Assembly: GCF_013184545.1 (NCBI RefSeq) | Contig: NZ_JAAOJA010000004.1 | Span: 248,001-312,000 of the forward strand | Origin: Pseudomonas tumuqii | GTDB lineage: Bacteria > Pseudomonadota > Gammaproteobacteria > Pseudomonadales > Pseudomonadaceae | Length of the DNA stretch: 64,000 nt | Reading direction: 5' to 3' | In this document: positions 26,653 through 34,358 of the stretch, one piece after another | How positions within the stretch are numbered: the first letter of the stretch is position 1 | Layout: every line of letters starts with the position of its first letter | Program-made: the position numbers and the translations under genes | Notes under the pieces: generated by a model | Database searches by the model: none | Told to the model about the DNA's origin: nothing | Seen by the model: only the letters and a program-made list of their open reading frames with translations

Positions 26653-27372
26653 ATGAGCGATTTCGTCGAACAGATCATCGAGGCGCATGGCGGCCTGAAA
26701 CGCTGGATGGGACTGCAACAGGTGCAGGCGACCATTGTCACCGGTGGCACCCTGTGGGGGCTCAAGGGCTTGCAACAGGACGCTGCGCCGCGGCGGATGA
26801 GCGTCTCGCTGCACGAACAGCGGGCGTCGGTCAGCCCCTTCGGCGCCCCTGACCGGCGAACCGCCTTCATGCCGCAGCGGATCGCCATCGAGACCCTCGA
26901 CGGACAGGTTGTCGCCCAGCGGGCGAACCCCCGCGAGTCCTTTGCCGGACATGCACTGGACACGCCCTGGGATCCGCTGCAGCGGGCGTACTTCAATGGC
27001 TACGCGATGTGGACGTACCTGACCACGCCGTTCTTCCTGCTTTGGCCCGGCGTCAGCGTGCAGGAGATCGAGCCCTGGCATGCGGCAAGCGGGGAATGGC
27101 GGCGGCTGCGGGTGCATTTTCCGCGCTCGATCGCGACCCACAGCGCAGTGCAGGACTTCTACTTCGACCGCGAGTTGCGGCTGCGCCGGCATGACTACAG
27201 CCTGGAGGTGGCTGGCGGCCTCGCCGCCGCCCAGTATGTCCACGACTATGCCGAAGCGGACGGCATCCGCTACCCCTGCACGCGCAGGGCCTTCAGGCGC
27301 GGGCCGGACAACCAGGCGCTGGAGGACCAGTTGCTGGTTTCGATCGACCTGAGCGAACTGCAGTTCAGCTGA
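26653..27372 (+). CDS. Conserved hypothetical protein
   Basis: A 239-residue protein with no signal peptide or clear membrane span, starting MSDFVEQIIEAHGGLKRWMG after AGGAGAATCAG. The many aromatic residues (DPLQRAYFNGYAMWTYL, FFLLWPGV) and the alternating strands resemble lipocalin-like or LolA-like barrels, but I do not recognise a named family. It follows the SDR gene closely and is probably cotranscribed. Its last 8 nt overlap the convergent kinase gene. Confidence 0.8.
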   Translation: MSDFVEQIIEAHGGLKRWMGLQQVQATIVTGGTLWGLKGLQQDAAPRRMSVSLHEQRASVSPFGAPDRRTAFMPQRIAIETLDGQVVAQRANPRESFAGHALDTPWDPLQRAYFNGYAMWTYLTTPFFLLWPGVSVQEIEPWHAASGEWRRLRVHFPRSIATHSAVQDFYFDRELRLRRHDYSLEVAGGLAAAQYVHDYAEADGIRYPCTRRAFRRGPDNQALEDQLLVSIDLSELQFS

Positions 27373-28864
27373 GGCGCGGCGCCGTGGACGGGCACTCGGC
27401 ACCGGGCCGCCGTGGCAGGCGCACGCAGACTTCCAGGCCGCCCAATGGCGACTCGTCGAGGCTGATGCTGCCGCGGTGCAGTTCGACCACTCGCAACACT
27501 ATCGACAGGCCCAGGCCGGCGCCTTGGCCGTCGCCCTGGCGGTAGAAGCGCTCGAAGAGTTTCTCCCGCAGGGCGGGTTCGACCCCGGGGCCGCTGTCCT
27601 GGACGCGCAGCAGCAGGGCATCGGCTTGCGCTTGCAGTTGCACCTGGATGCGTCCGCCGATTGGGGTGTATTGCACGGCGTTGCCGATCAGGTTTTGCAG
27701 GAGGGTGCCCAGGCTCGGACCGTCGGCGAGCAGCTGGTAGTCGCCGCTTTCGTCGGCGTCGAGGTTGAGTTCCTGCTGGCGGTCGAGGGCCAGGGGGATG
27801 AGTTCGGCCAGTTCGTTGCGCACGAAGCCGAGCAGGTCGAGTTTGACCATCGCCAGCTGCACCACGCTGGGATCGAGGCGGGCCAGGGTCAGCAGCTGGG
27901 CGACCACGCGGGTGGCGCGCTCGACGCCGCCGCCGAGCTGGCGCAAGGCTTCGTTGCGGTCGGCCGGGTCGGGGGCTTGCAGGGCGTTTTGCGCGTGGAT
28001 GCGCAGCACCGCCAGCGGCGTGCGCAGTTCGTGGGCGGCGTCGGCGATGAAGCGTTTTTCCTGGTTGAGCAACTGGTTGACCTGCATCAGCAGGCGGTTG
28101 AGTGCGGCGCCCATGGGTTCCAGTTCGGCGGGCAGCGGCGACAGCAGCAGGGGCGCCAGGTTGTCCGGGGCGCGCGCCTTGATCAGCTCGGCCATGCGCC
28201 GCAGCGGGCGCAGCCCCCAGCCCACCGCGAGCCAGACCAGCAGGGCGAGCAGGGGCAGGCCGACCAGGTCGGGCAACAGGCTGCGCAGGGCGACTTTACC
28301 CACCAGTTCGCCACGCACGTCTTCTCGTTCGCCAACCACAATCCAGTGACCATCGAGTCGGTCGCGCAGGATGAACAGGCGCCAGTGATAGTTTCCAAGG
28401 GGCACCGTGTGGTAGCCGGCCAACTGCTCGGTGATGTGGACCAGCAGCTCTTCCGTTGCCAGTGTGGGAGGGAGGCTGTCCGTTTGTTGCAGGTCTTCGA
28501 CCATTTTTTCCAGCACGCCGGTCGGGGCGCTGGCCGACTGCAGGAGTATCTGACCCCGCTCATCGAGCACCTGGAAGGCCAGTTTGCCCTCGTAGGGGTG
28601 GCCGCTGGCCGTGCCGGCATCGCCGTCTTCATGTTGCGCCAGGATTGCCTGGTTCAGAGCATTTTGCAGGCTCTGGCGCGCGCTCGGGGGCATGTCGCGG
28701 CTGACCATGCCTTGCAGCAGCCGAGCGGTCTGTGCCAGCTGGGCATCGAACAGCTCTTCGATCTCATGCTGGGCGTCGCGGTAGCTTTTGTAGGAAATCA
28801 GGCTCATCGACAGGCTGAGCAAGCCGAGAACCAGCAGCAGGGTACGGGCACGAATCGACAGCAT
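27365..28864 (-). CDS. Two-component sensor histidine kinase (QseC/BqsS-like)
   Basis: A 499-residue inner-membrane kinase. Transmembrane helices lie at about 8-24 and 197-217, with a periplasmic sensor domain of about 170 residues between. The phosphorylated His is in ADAAHELRTPLAVL (H278). Later come an N-box (LLQNLIGNAVQYTP), DSGPGVEP and the G-box GAGLGLSIVLRV. Its start overlaps the regulator stop as TGATG, so the two are coupled. The sensor domain has no recognisable ligand motif. I did not find the RExxE iron motif of BqsS; the nearest is REDVR. Confidence 0.92.
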   Translation of the reverse strand: MLSIRARTLLLVLGLLSLSMSLISYKSYRDAQHEIEELFDAQLAQTARLLQGMVSRDMPPSARQSLQNALNQAILAQHEDGDAGTASGHPYEGKLAFQVLDERGQILLQSASAPTGVLEKMVEDLQQTDSLPPTLATEELLVHITEQLAGYHTVPLGNYHWRLFILRDRLDGHWIVVGEREDVRGELVGKVALRSLLPDLVGLPLLALLVWLAVGWGLRPLRRMAELIKARAPDNLAPLLLSPLPAELEPMGAALNRLLMQVNQLLNQEKRFIADAAHELRTPLAVLRIHAQNALQAPDPADRNEALRQLGGGVERATRVVAQLLTLARLDPSVVQLAMVKLDLLGFVRNELAELIPLALDRQQELNLDADESGDYQLLADGPSLGTLLQNLIGNAVQYTPIGGRIQVQLQAQADALLLRVQDSGPGVEPALREKLFERFYRQGDGQGAGLGLSIVLRVVELHRGSISLDESPLGGLEVCVRLPRRPGAECPSTAPRLS

Positions 28865-29523
28865 CAGGCTTTGTCCACCAGGTAGCCGACGCCGCGCACG
28901 GTGCGGATCAGCTCGGGAAAGAACTTCTTGCGCAGGTGGTGCACATGCACTTCCAGGGCGTTGCTTTCCAGCTCCTCGTCCCAGCCGTAGAGCGCCTGTT
29001 GCAGCTTGTCGCGGGTCAGTACGCGGCCGGGTTGGGCGAGCAGTTCATGCAGCAGGAGAAATTCCTTGCGCGGCAGATTGACCGCCTGGCCCTGGAAACT
29101 CACGGCCTGGCTGACCGGGTCGAGGCTGATGCCGCGGTACTCCAGGGCCGGCTGCGGGCGGTTGAAGCTGCGCCGCAGCAGGGCGCGCAGGCGCGCCTTG
29201 AGTTCGTCGACGTCGAACGGCTTGACCAGGTAGTCGTCGGCGCCGGCATCCAGCCCGGCAATGCGATCGCTGGTGGAGTCGCGCGCGGTGAGCACCAGCA
29301 CCGGCACCGGGTTGGCGGCGGCGCGCAGGTGTTTGAGCAGCTGCAGGCCGTCCATGCGCGGCAGGCCGAGGTCGAGGATCGCCAGCTCGAAGCTTTCATG
29401 GGTCAGGGCGTGCAGGGCGCTGCTGCCGTCCTGCACCCAGTCGACGGTGTAGCCCTCGGGCTTGAGGGCGGTGCGAATGCCTTCACCGAGGGCGGTATCG
29501 TCTTCGACCAGCAGAATGCGCAT
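28864..29523 (-). CDS. OmpR-family response regulator (QseB/BqsR/PmrA-like)
   Basis: A 219-residue regulator: receiver domain with acidic pocket EDD (7-9), phosphorylated D51 in AILDLGLPRMDG and the Lys of LVKPFD; then a winged-helix effector domain with RKEFLLLHELLAQPGRVLTR and the recognition helix in ALEVHVHHLRKKF. The YGWDEELESNALEVHVHHLR signature groups it with QseB/PmrA/BqsR regulators. The ATG at 29523 follows GGAG by 5 nt. A perfect BqsR-type box lies at 34154-34170, upstream of the same-strand operon. Confidence 0.93.
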   Translation of the reverse strand: MRILLVEDDTALGEGIRTALKPEGYTVDWVQDGSSALHALTHESFELAILDLGLPRMDGLQLLKHLRAAANPVPVLVLTARDSTSDRIAGLDAGADDYLVKPFDVDELKARLRALLRRSFNRPQPALEYRGISLDPVSQAVSFQGQAVNLPRKEFLLLHELLAQPGRVLTRDKLQQALYGWDEELESNALEVHVHHLRKKFFPELIRTVRGVGYLVDKA

Positions 29524-29723
29524 GGCGACTCCTTGTGTAGGGTTATGTCCCAACGATGTGTTGCGCGATTGTACGGCTTGCGCTGATGAGTCCCCCCGTC
29601 CCCCTGGGGAGAGGGAAGCAAATCGCGCCGGGACATAGCCTTATGCAGGCTGCGCGGGGCCGCCCCGGCCATGCGCACATGGGCGGCTGGCGAGCTGTGC
29701 TCATTCAACTCCGCTCGGCGGAC

Positions 29724-30374
29724 TTATTCCAGCTTCTTGATGACTTCGGCGAGCAGTTGCCGCGCTTCGGCGCGGCGACCCGCATCGGCACTGGCGCGGC
29801 CGGAGCGGTCGGGCGCCTGCAGGGCTTTTTCCAGGGCGACCTTGGCCTCGGCGTAGCGCTGGTTGCGCTGGAGGAAGTCGCCGTAAAAATAGTTCGGGTC
29901 GATGCCGTCCGGGTTGAGCGCCAGGGCCTGCTTGAGCATGGCTTCGGCCTTCTTGTCGTCGCCGAAGCCGATCGGCCAGCCCGGCACCTGGTAGTAGAGG
30001 CTGCCGAGGCTGGTGTAGGCGGAGCCGGCCAGCGCCTGGGGATCGGCGGCCAGGGCTTGTTCGAGGCTGGCCCTGGCCTGCTTGACCAGGCCCAGTGCGC
30101 CCAGCCCGCCTTTGGCGCCGGCCTGGGTGCTGAGGATGATGCCGCGCCAGATCAGCAGTTCGGCGGCCTTGGGTTCGGCCTTGACCGCCTGTTGCGCCTG
30201 CTCGGCGAGTGTGGCGAAGGCCGCCTCGCGCTGCTTCTCCGGCAGTTGGTAGTTGATCTCGGCCCAGCGGCTTTGCAGCTGCTGCAGTTGCTGCTGGCCT
30301 TGCTCGCTGAGGGCGAAGGCGGGCAGGCTGCCCAGGCAGAGCAGGGTGCAGACGAGGGTGCGGGCAAACTTCAT
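29724..30374 (-). CDS. Exported TPR-repeat protein
   Basis: A 216-residue protein with a cleavable signal peptide (hydrophobic 4-20, likely cut after AFA). About three TPR-like helix pairs follow: RASLEQALAADPQAL, KAEAMLKQALALNPDG and AKVALEKALQAPDR. It probably acts in the periplasm as a scaffold. It sits between the four-gene operon and the two-component genes, all on the minus strand, so it may belong to either unit. No enzyme motif is seen. Confidence 0.85.
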   Translation of the reverse strand: MKFARTLVCTLLCLGSLPAFALSEQGQQQLQQLQSRWAEINYQLPEKQREAAFATLAEQAQQAVKAEPKAAELLIWRGIILSTQAGAKGGLGALGLVKQARASLEQALAADPQALAGSAYTSLGSLYYQVPGWPIGFGDDKKAEAMLKQALALNPDGIDPNYFYGDFLQRNQRYAEAKVALEKALQAPDRSGRASADAGRRAEARQLLAEVIKKLE

Positions 30375-30401
30375 GGTGAAACTCCTTCAGAATTTGGAAC
30401 G

Positions 30402-30464
30402 GGCGAAGCGTTGCATGATCGGCAACTGCTTGCGCAGTGCCGGGTCGACCGGGCGTGGCCGCAG
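30402..30464 (-). repeat. Partial duplicate of the 3' end of the SDR gene
   Basis: About 63 nt match 30520-30582 with about six substitutions, offset by 118 bp. Read on the minus strand it encodes ALRKQLPIMQRFARSKF then stop, the same tail found near the end of the SDR gene. It looks like a leftover of a tandem duplication that moved the original stop away from the gene. Confidence 0.8.
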
Positions 30465-30471
30465 ACCGCTG

Positions 30472-31296
30472 TCAGGGAATCGCGCGCGGGGCTGATTTAT
30501 CACTTGAGGGCTTGCTGCGGGCGAAGCGTTGAATGATCGGCAGCTGCTTGCGCAATGCCTGGTCGACCAGGCGTGGCAGCAGGCTGTTGAGGCGCACGAA
30601 GAGCTTTTCCGGCCAGCCCAGGTAGCTTTCCTCGTGTTCGCGGCGGATCGCTTCGACCAGTTGCGCGGCGACGCTCTGCGGGTCGTCCATGGCGACGTTG
30701 AGTTCGTCGTTCATCGCCACCACGTTGGCTGCGTTCATCGTGGTGCGGGTGGCGCGCGGGGCGAAGTAGAGCACCTTGATCCGGGTGTCGGCCAGCTCGC
30801 GGCGCAGCGCTTCGGAAAAGCCGCGCAGGGCGAACTTGCTGGCGCAGTAGGCGGTGAAACCGGGGTAGCCGATGGAGCCGAAGGTCGAGCCCAGGTTGAT
30901 CACCAGTGCCCGGCCTTGCTGGCGCAAGAGCGGCAGCAGGCGATGGGTCAGTTGCAGGGTGGCGGTGACGTTGATGCCGATCAGCTCGGCGATGGCCTGC
31001 TCGTCGTGTTGTTCGAGCAGGCTGAAGCAATTGACCCCGGCGCCGTTGATCAGGGTGTTGATCCCGCCGAAACGCTGGGCGGCGGCGACCACGGCCTCGC
31101 GGCCGCTGCGCTCGGCAATATCGGCCTGCACCACTTCGATCCTGTCGGGGTGGCGCAGGGCCAGGCGCTGCAGCGGCTCGAGCTGGCGCCCGACCAGCAG
31201 CAGGCGCGCGCCCTCGTCGACCAGGCGCTCGACCAGTGCCTGGCCGATGCCGCCGCCGGCTCCGGTAAGCAGGGCGCGACAATCGCAAAGTTGCAT
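30472..31296 (-). CDS. SDR-family oxidoreductase of the HDO/ligase operon
   Basis: A 274-residue classical SDR: cofactor motif GAGGGIGQ, NGAGVN, Ser in LGSTFGSIG, and catalytic YCASK in FTAYCASKFALRG. The C-terminus (ALRKQLPIIQRFARSK) is duplicated 118 bp downstream, and the present tail PSSDKSAPRAIP reads into new sequence. The gene starts 5 nt after the diiron-protein gene, with GAGGAG upstream, so it is the fourth cistron of the operon. It would reduce or oxidise the operon's pathway intermediate, which is unknown. Confidence 0.92.
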   Translation of the reverse strand: MQLCDCRALLTGAGGGIGQALVERLVDEGARLLLVGRQLEPLQRLALRHPDRIEVVQADIAERSGREAVVAAAQRFGGINTLINGAGVNCFSLLEQHDEQAIAELIGINVTATLQLTHRLLPLLRQQGRALVINLGSTFGSIGYPGFTAYCASKFALRGFSEALRRELADTRIKVLYFAPRATRTTMNAANVVAMNDELNVAMDDPQSVAAQLVEAIRREHEESYLGWPEKLFVRLNSLLPRLVDQALRKQLPIIQRFARSKPSSDKSAPRAIP

Positions 31297-31301
31297 GGGT
31301 A

Positions 31302-31961
31302 TCACTCCTCGCCGGCTAGCGGCAGGCTGCGGAAGATATCGCCATACAGGCGGTAGACCACCTTGGCGGTGTGTACCACGGCGGCCTGGTCGGCGGGGTC
31401 GTCCAGGCGATTCATCAGGGTCTTCAGCAGTTCGATGTGCTCGAGGTCGAGGCTGCCGTGGGACGTCAGGTAGCTGAAGGCCTGGGCCGGCAGTTGCAGT
31501 TGCTCCTGGATGATCCCGGCGGCCTGGGTGGCCAGGGCGATGCTGGTGCCTTCGAGGACCTGGACCATGCCGAAGAAGCTCGCCGGGTTGTGCCGGGCGA
31601 TGCGGTCGTAGACGTAGCCGACCATCAGTTCGGTGGCCATCTGCGGCGTGCCGGCGCGCACCGCCTCGGCATCGCCGCCACAGGCGCGGATGTCGTTGAG
31701 GATCCATTCCTGGTGGCCGTATTCCTCCTCGATGTATTCGGCAATCGCCTCGCGCAGCCATTCCAGACGTTCGGGCAGGCGCGCGCCGCAGGCCATCAGC
31801 AAGGGCACGGTGTGCTTGACGTGGTGGTAGGCCTCGGTGAGGAAGGCCAGGTAGCTGGGCAGGCTGACCTGGCCGCGCATGGCCTGCTGGATGATCGGCG
31901 CACCGAGCAGGTAATGGCGCTCGCTGCTGGTCTGTTCGAGCAGGTGGTCGTAGAAACTCAT
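31302..31961 (-). CDS. Heme-oxygenase-like diiron oxidase (TenA/HDO-type), function unknown
   Basis: A 219-residue all-helical protein. It carries a full set of residues in the HDO metal-ligand pattern: E43 (LTEAYHH), E80 and H83 (EEEYGHQEW), E137 (VLEGTS), and H168-D172-H175 (SHGSLDLEHIE). This Glu...ExxH...Glu...HxxxDxxH order is that of diiron HDO enzymes such as UndA and CADD, not of thiaminase TenA, which uses a Cys. It is shorter than UndA (about 260). It overlaps the AMP ligase stop by ATGA and precedes the SDR by 5 nt. An Fe(II)-dependent oxidative role on the ligase product is the best guess. Confidence 0.85.
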   Translation of the reverse strand: MSFYDHLLEQTSSERHYLLGAPIIQQAMRGQVSLPSYLAFLTEAYHHVKHTVPLLMACGARLPERLEWLREAIAEYIEEEYGHQEWILNDIRACGGDAEAVRAGTPQMATELMVGYVYDRIARHNPASFFGMVQVLEGTSIALATQAAGIIQEQLQLPAQAFSYLTSHGSLDLEHIELLKTLMNRLDDPADQAAVVHTAKVVYRLYGDIFRSLPLAGEE

Positions 31962-33433
31962 CGGGCATCTCCGTGGCAGGGGTCATCGGCCATCGACTCG
32001 TCGATGGCGCTCTGGTAGTGCTGATAAAGGGCGGCGCGGCGCAGGCGGCCGTTGGCGGTGGCCAGCTGGTTGGCGCTGCTGAAGGGTTGCTCGGCGCGCA
32101 GCCAGTGGTGCACGCGGGCGTAATCGGGGAGTTGCCGATTGACCTGCTCGACTGCCGCGGCGAGGTCTTCGTCGCTGCTGTCGGCGAAGCGTGGCACCAG
32201 CACCGCGACATTCGCCGGCAGCGCTTCGCCATGCAGCCAGGCCTGGGCGATCGGCAGTTGCTGGACCAGTTCGGCCTCGACCCATTCCGGGTTGACGTTG
32301 CGGCCGAAGGCGGTGATGAACTGGTGCTTCTTGCGCCCGTGCAGGATCAGGAAGCCCTCCTCGAAATGGCCGAGGTCGCCGGTAGCGAGCCAGTCGCCCT
32401 GGGGTGCCGGCTCGCCCAGGTAACCGAGCAGGCGCGGGCCTTTGACCAGGACTTCCTGATCCGGGCCGAGACGGATCTCGAGGTGCTCGAGCGGCTTGCC
32501 GACGCTGCCGATGCGGCGCTGCTGCGGGGTATTCAGGCAGACCACCGAGGCGCATTCGGATAGGCCATAGCCTTCGAACACCGGCAGGCCGAGGGCGTCG
32601 GCGCGCTCGAGCAGCTGCGGCGCCACCCGGCCGCCGCCCACCGCGATGAAACGCAACGAGTCAGGCAGCGGCAGGCCGCGTTCGGCGGCGCCGACCAGGG
32701 CCAGCAGCAACTGCGGCAGGAGGATCAGGCTGTGCGGCTGCACGCGCTGCAGCGCGCCGAGAAAACGCGGCAGGTCGAACTGGCTGGCGCCGAGCAGGCC
32801 GACCTCGGCCATCGGCAGCAGCTCGACGCAGGCGCCGGCCAGCAGCGGCGCGTAGACCCCGGCGATGTTCTCCAGCAGGGTGGCCAGCGGCAGCACGCAC
32901 AGGTGGCGTTCGACCTGGCAGGCGGCGCTGGCCCTGACCAGGCTATAGGCGACTTGCAGCTGGGTGTGGGCATCCAGGCAGACGCCTTTCGGCTGGCCGG
33001 TGGTGCCCGAGGTGTAGGTGATCTTGCAGGTGCCGGCCGGCAGTTCGGCTGTCTGCGGCAGCGGGCGCAGCAGCAGGCCGGCGCCGCTGGCAACGAAGCC
33101 CAGCTCGCGATACGCGGGACTGTCCTGGCCGAGCAGGCAGTCGACGCCGGCGCTGTCGAGCACATGGCGTTGCTGATCCGGCGAGAAGAAGCCGGGCAGC
33201 GGCACGCAGACCAGGCCGGCCTTGAGTGCGGCCAGATCCCACAGCAGCCAGTCGATGCCGTTGTCCAGGGCCAGGGCGATGCGTTGGGCGCCGAGCTGCG
33301 TCAGGTACGCGCTGCGCCGCGACACCTCATCGAGCAACTGCCGGTAGCTCAATTGCCGCTGGCCCTGGCGCAGGGCGATACGCTCGGCGTGCAGGGCCAG
33401 TTCGGTGAACAGACTGTCAGCGGCAGGCCACAT
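31958..33433 (-). CDS. AMP-dependent acyl ligase/synthetase
   Basis: A 491-residue ANL-superfamily adenylating enzyme. The P-loop-like motif YTSGTTGQPKG is at 140-150, the A5 motif in FEGYGLSECAS, the A7 TGDLGHF, and the hinge GRKKHQFITAFGRNVNPEWVE. The usual catalytic C-terminal Lys of NGK is Arg here (TANGRLRR), so the adenylation half-reaction may differ. No carrier domain is attached. GGAGG lies 9 nt before the ATG at 33433; the ATG at 33454 is an alternative. The first 17 nt overlap the upstream gene. Confidence 0.9.
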   Translation of the reverse strand: MWPAADSLFTELALHAERIALRQGQRQLSYRQLLDEVSRRSAYLTQLGAQRIALALDNGIDWLLWDLAALKAGLVCVPLPGFFSPDQQRHVLDSAGVDCLLGQDSPAYRELGFVASGAGLLLRPLPQTAELPAGTCKITYTSGTTGQPKGVCLDAHTQLQVAYSLVRASAACQVERHLCVLPLATLLENIAGVYAPLLAGACVELLPMAEVGLLGASQFDLPRFLGALQRVQPHSLILLPQLLLALVGAAERGLPLPDSLRFIAVGGGRVAPQLLERADALGLPVFEGYGLSECASVVCLNTPQQRRIGSVGKPLEHLEIRLGPDQEVLVKGPRLLGYLGEPAPQGDWLATGDLGHFEEGFLILHGRKKHQFITAFGRNVNPEWVEAELVQQLPIAQAWLHGEALPANVAVLVPRFADSSDEDLAAAVEQVNRQLPDYARVHHWLRAEQPFSSANQLATANGRLRRAALYQHYQSAIDESMADDPCHGDAR

Positions 33434-34106
33434 GGGGCATGTCCTCCAGGGCATAAAAGGCTTGGTGGCCCAGGCGCGGATAGGCGCCGAGGTGCAGCAG
33501 GCGCTGATGGCCGGCGTAGATATCGCCGGCCATCACCTGCGGTTGGCTGTCGTAGTAGCTGCCCCAGTCGGCCAGCTCGTCGCCCATGCAGTCGGGATCG
33601 GCCGGGCCCAGCGGCAAGGGCGTCAGGCCCAGACGCTGGAAGCTGTTGAGCAGGGTCGGCGTGCCGGTGAAGGTCACCCAGCGAAAGCCCAGGGCCACCA
33701 GCAGGTCGGTCAGCGCGACTATCAGCAGGCGTGCGGCGCCAGGGCTGCTGGCGGCCAGATTGCCGACTTCGACGATCTGCTGGCGGCTGGGCGGATTAGG
33801 CCCGTGCTGCGCGGCGATCACCGCCTCGGCCGGTTGCTTCAGGTAGCGCTCGAGAAACAGCGGGCCACTGGCGCCACTGCGCAGGCCGACCGCGCCGAGC
33901 AACTGGCCGGCGAGATCCTCCAGGCCGAACAGGCAGGGCATGAAGTGGCGCACCCGGGCGCCATGCTGCAGCGCGAAGCGCTCATGGATAAAGGCTTCCA
34001 GTTGCGCCCGGCGTGGGCTGGAGGCTTGAGCCAGGTACAGGCTCAGGGGGTGATCGCGGCCGATTCGAGCCAAAGCGTTGTCGTGTTGCACCCAAGGCAG
34101 CTCCAT
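33417..34106 (-). CDS. Thermostable-hemolysin family protein (acyltransferase-like fold)
   Basis: A 229-residue protein resembling the T_hemolysin family named after the Vibrio delta-VPH. Features are RRAQLEAFIHERFALQHGA near the N-terminus, LEDLAGQLLGAVGLR, QIVEVGNLAASSPGAARLL and GFRWVTFTGTPTLLNSFQRLG. The pattern resembles GNAT or LuxI-type acyltransferases, and there is no signal peptide, so a cytoplasmic enzyme is more likely than a secreted toxin. It is the first gene of the four-gene operon and lies just below the TTAAG box at 34154-34170. Confidence 0.82.
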   Translation of the reverse strand: MELPWVQHDNALARIGRDHPLSLYLAQASSPRRAQLEAFIHERFALQHGARVRHFMPCLFGLEDLAGQLLGAVGLRSGASGPLFLERYLKQPAEAVIAAQHGPNPPSRQQIVEVGNLAASSPGAARLLIVALTDLLVALGFRWVTFTGTPTLLNSFQRLGLTPLPLGPADPDCMGDELADWGSYYDSQPQVMAGDIYAGHQRLLHLGAYPRLGHQAFYALEDMPHVACR

Positions 34107-34153
34107 GACCGGAACCTCATCTGTTGGCGTGGGTGTGAGTGTCGGCGGTGAGT

Positions 34154-34170
34154 CTTAACGCAGACTTAAG
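34154..34170 (-). promoter_or_regulatory. BqsR/CarR-type box TTAAG-N6-TTAAG
   Basis: On the minus strand the sequence is CTTAAGTCTGCGTTAAG: two TTAAG direct repeats separated by 6 nt, a perfect match to the box described for P. aeruginosa BqsR, and close to the PmrA-type CTTAAG-N5-YTTAAG. It lies 48-64 nt upstream of the hemolysin-family gene in the right orientation. A related regulator gene is 5 kb away. Confidence 0.7.
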
Positions 34171-34358
34171 CGATCGGCATTTGTGCGGGGAGCGGCGGGC
34201 TGTCGCTGCGCTCCGGGCTGAACGCAGTGCGGCTTGCCGCGAACGCCGGGAGACGGTCTCGCGATGGCGCCGGATATTGTCACCACCGCCGAGTTTTTCC
34301 GGGGACAGGCCTTCATTGCGTTTAAAATGCGCCGCAACGACCAGGTGATAAGCCCCCC

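Noticed and set aside
33417..34106. Reading the thermostable-hemolysin family gene as a secreted toxin
   Set aside because: There is no signal peptide. The gene is first in a metabolic-looking operon and the sequence pattern fits an acyltransferase-like fold, so the name is historic.
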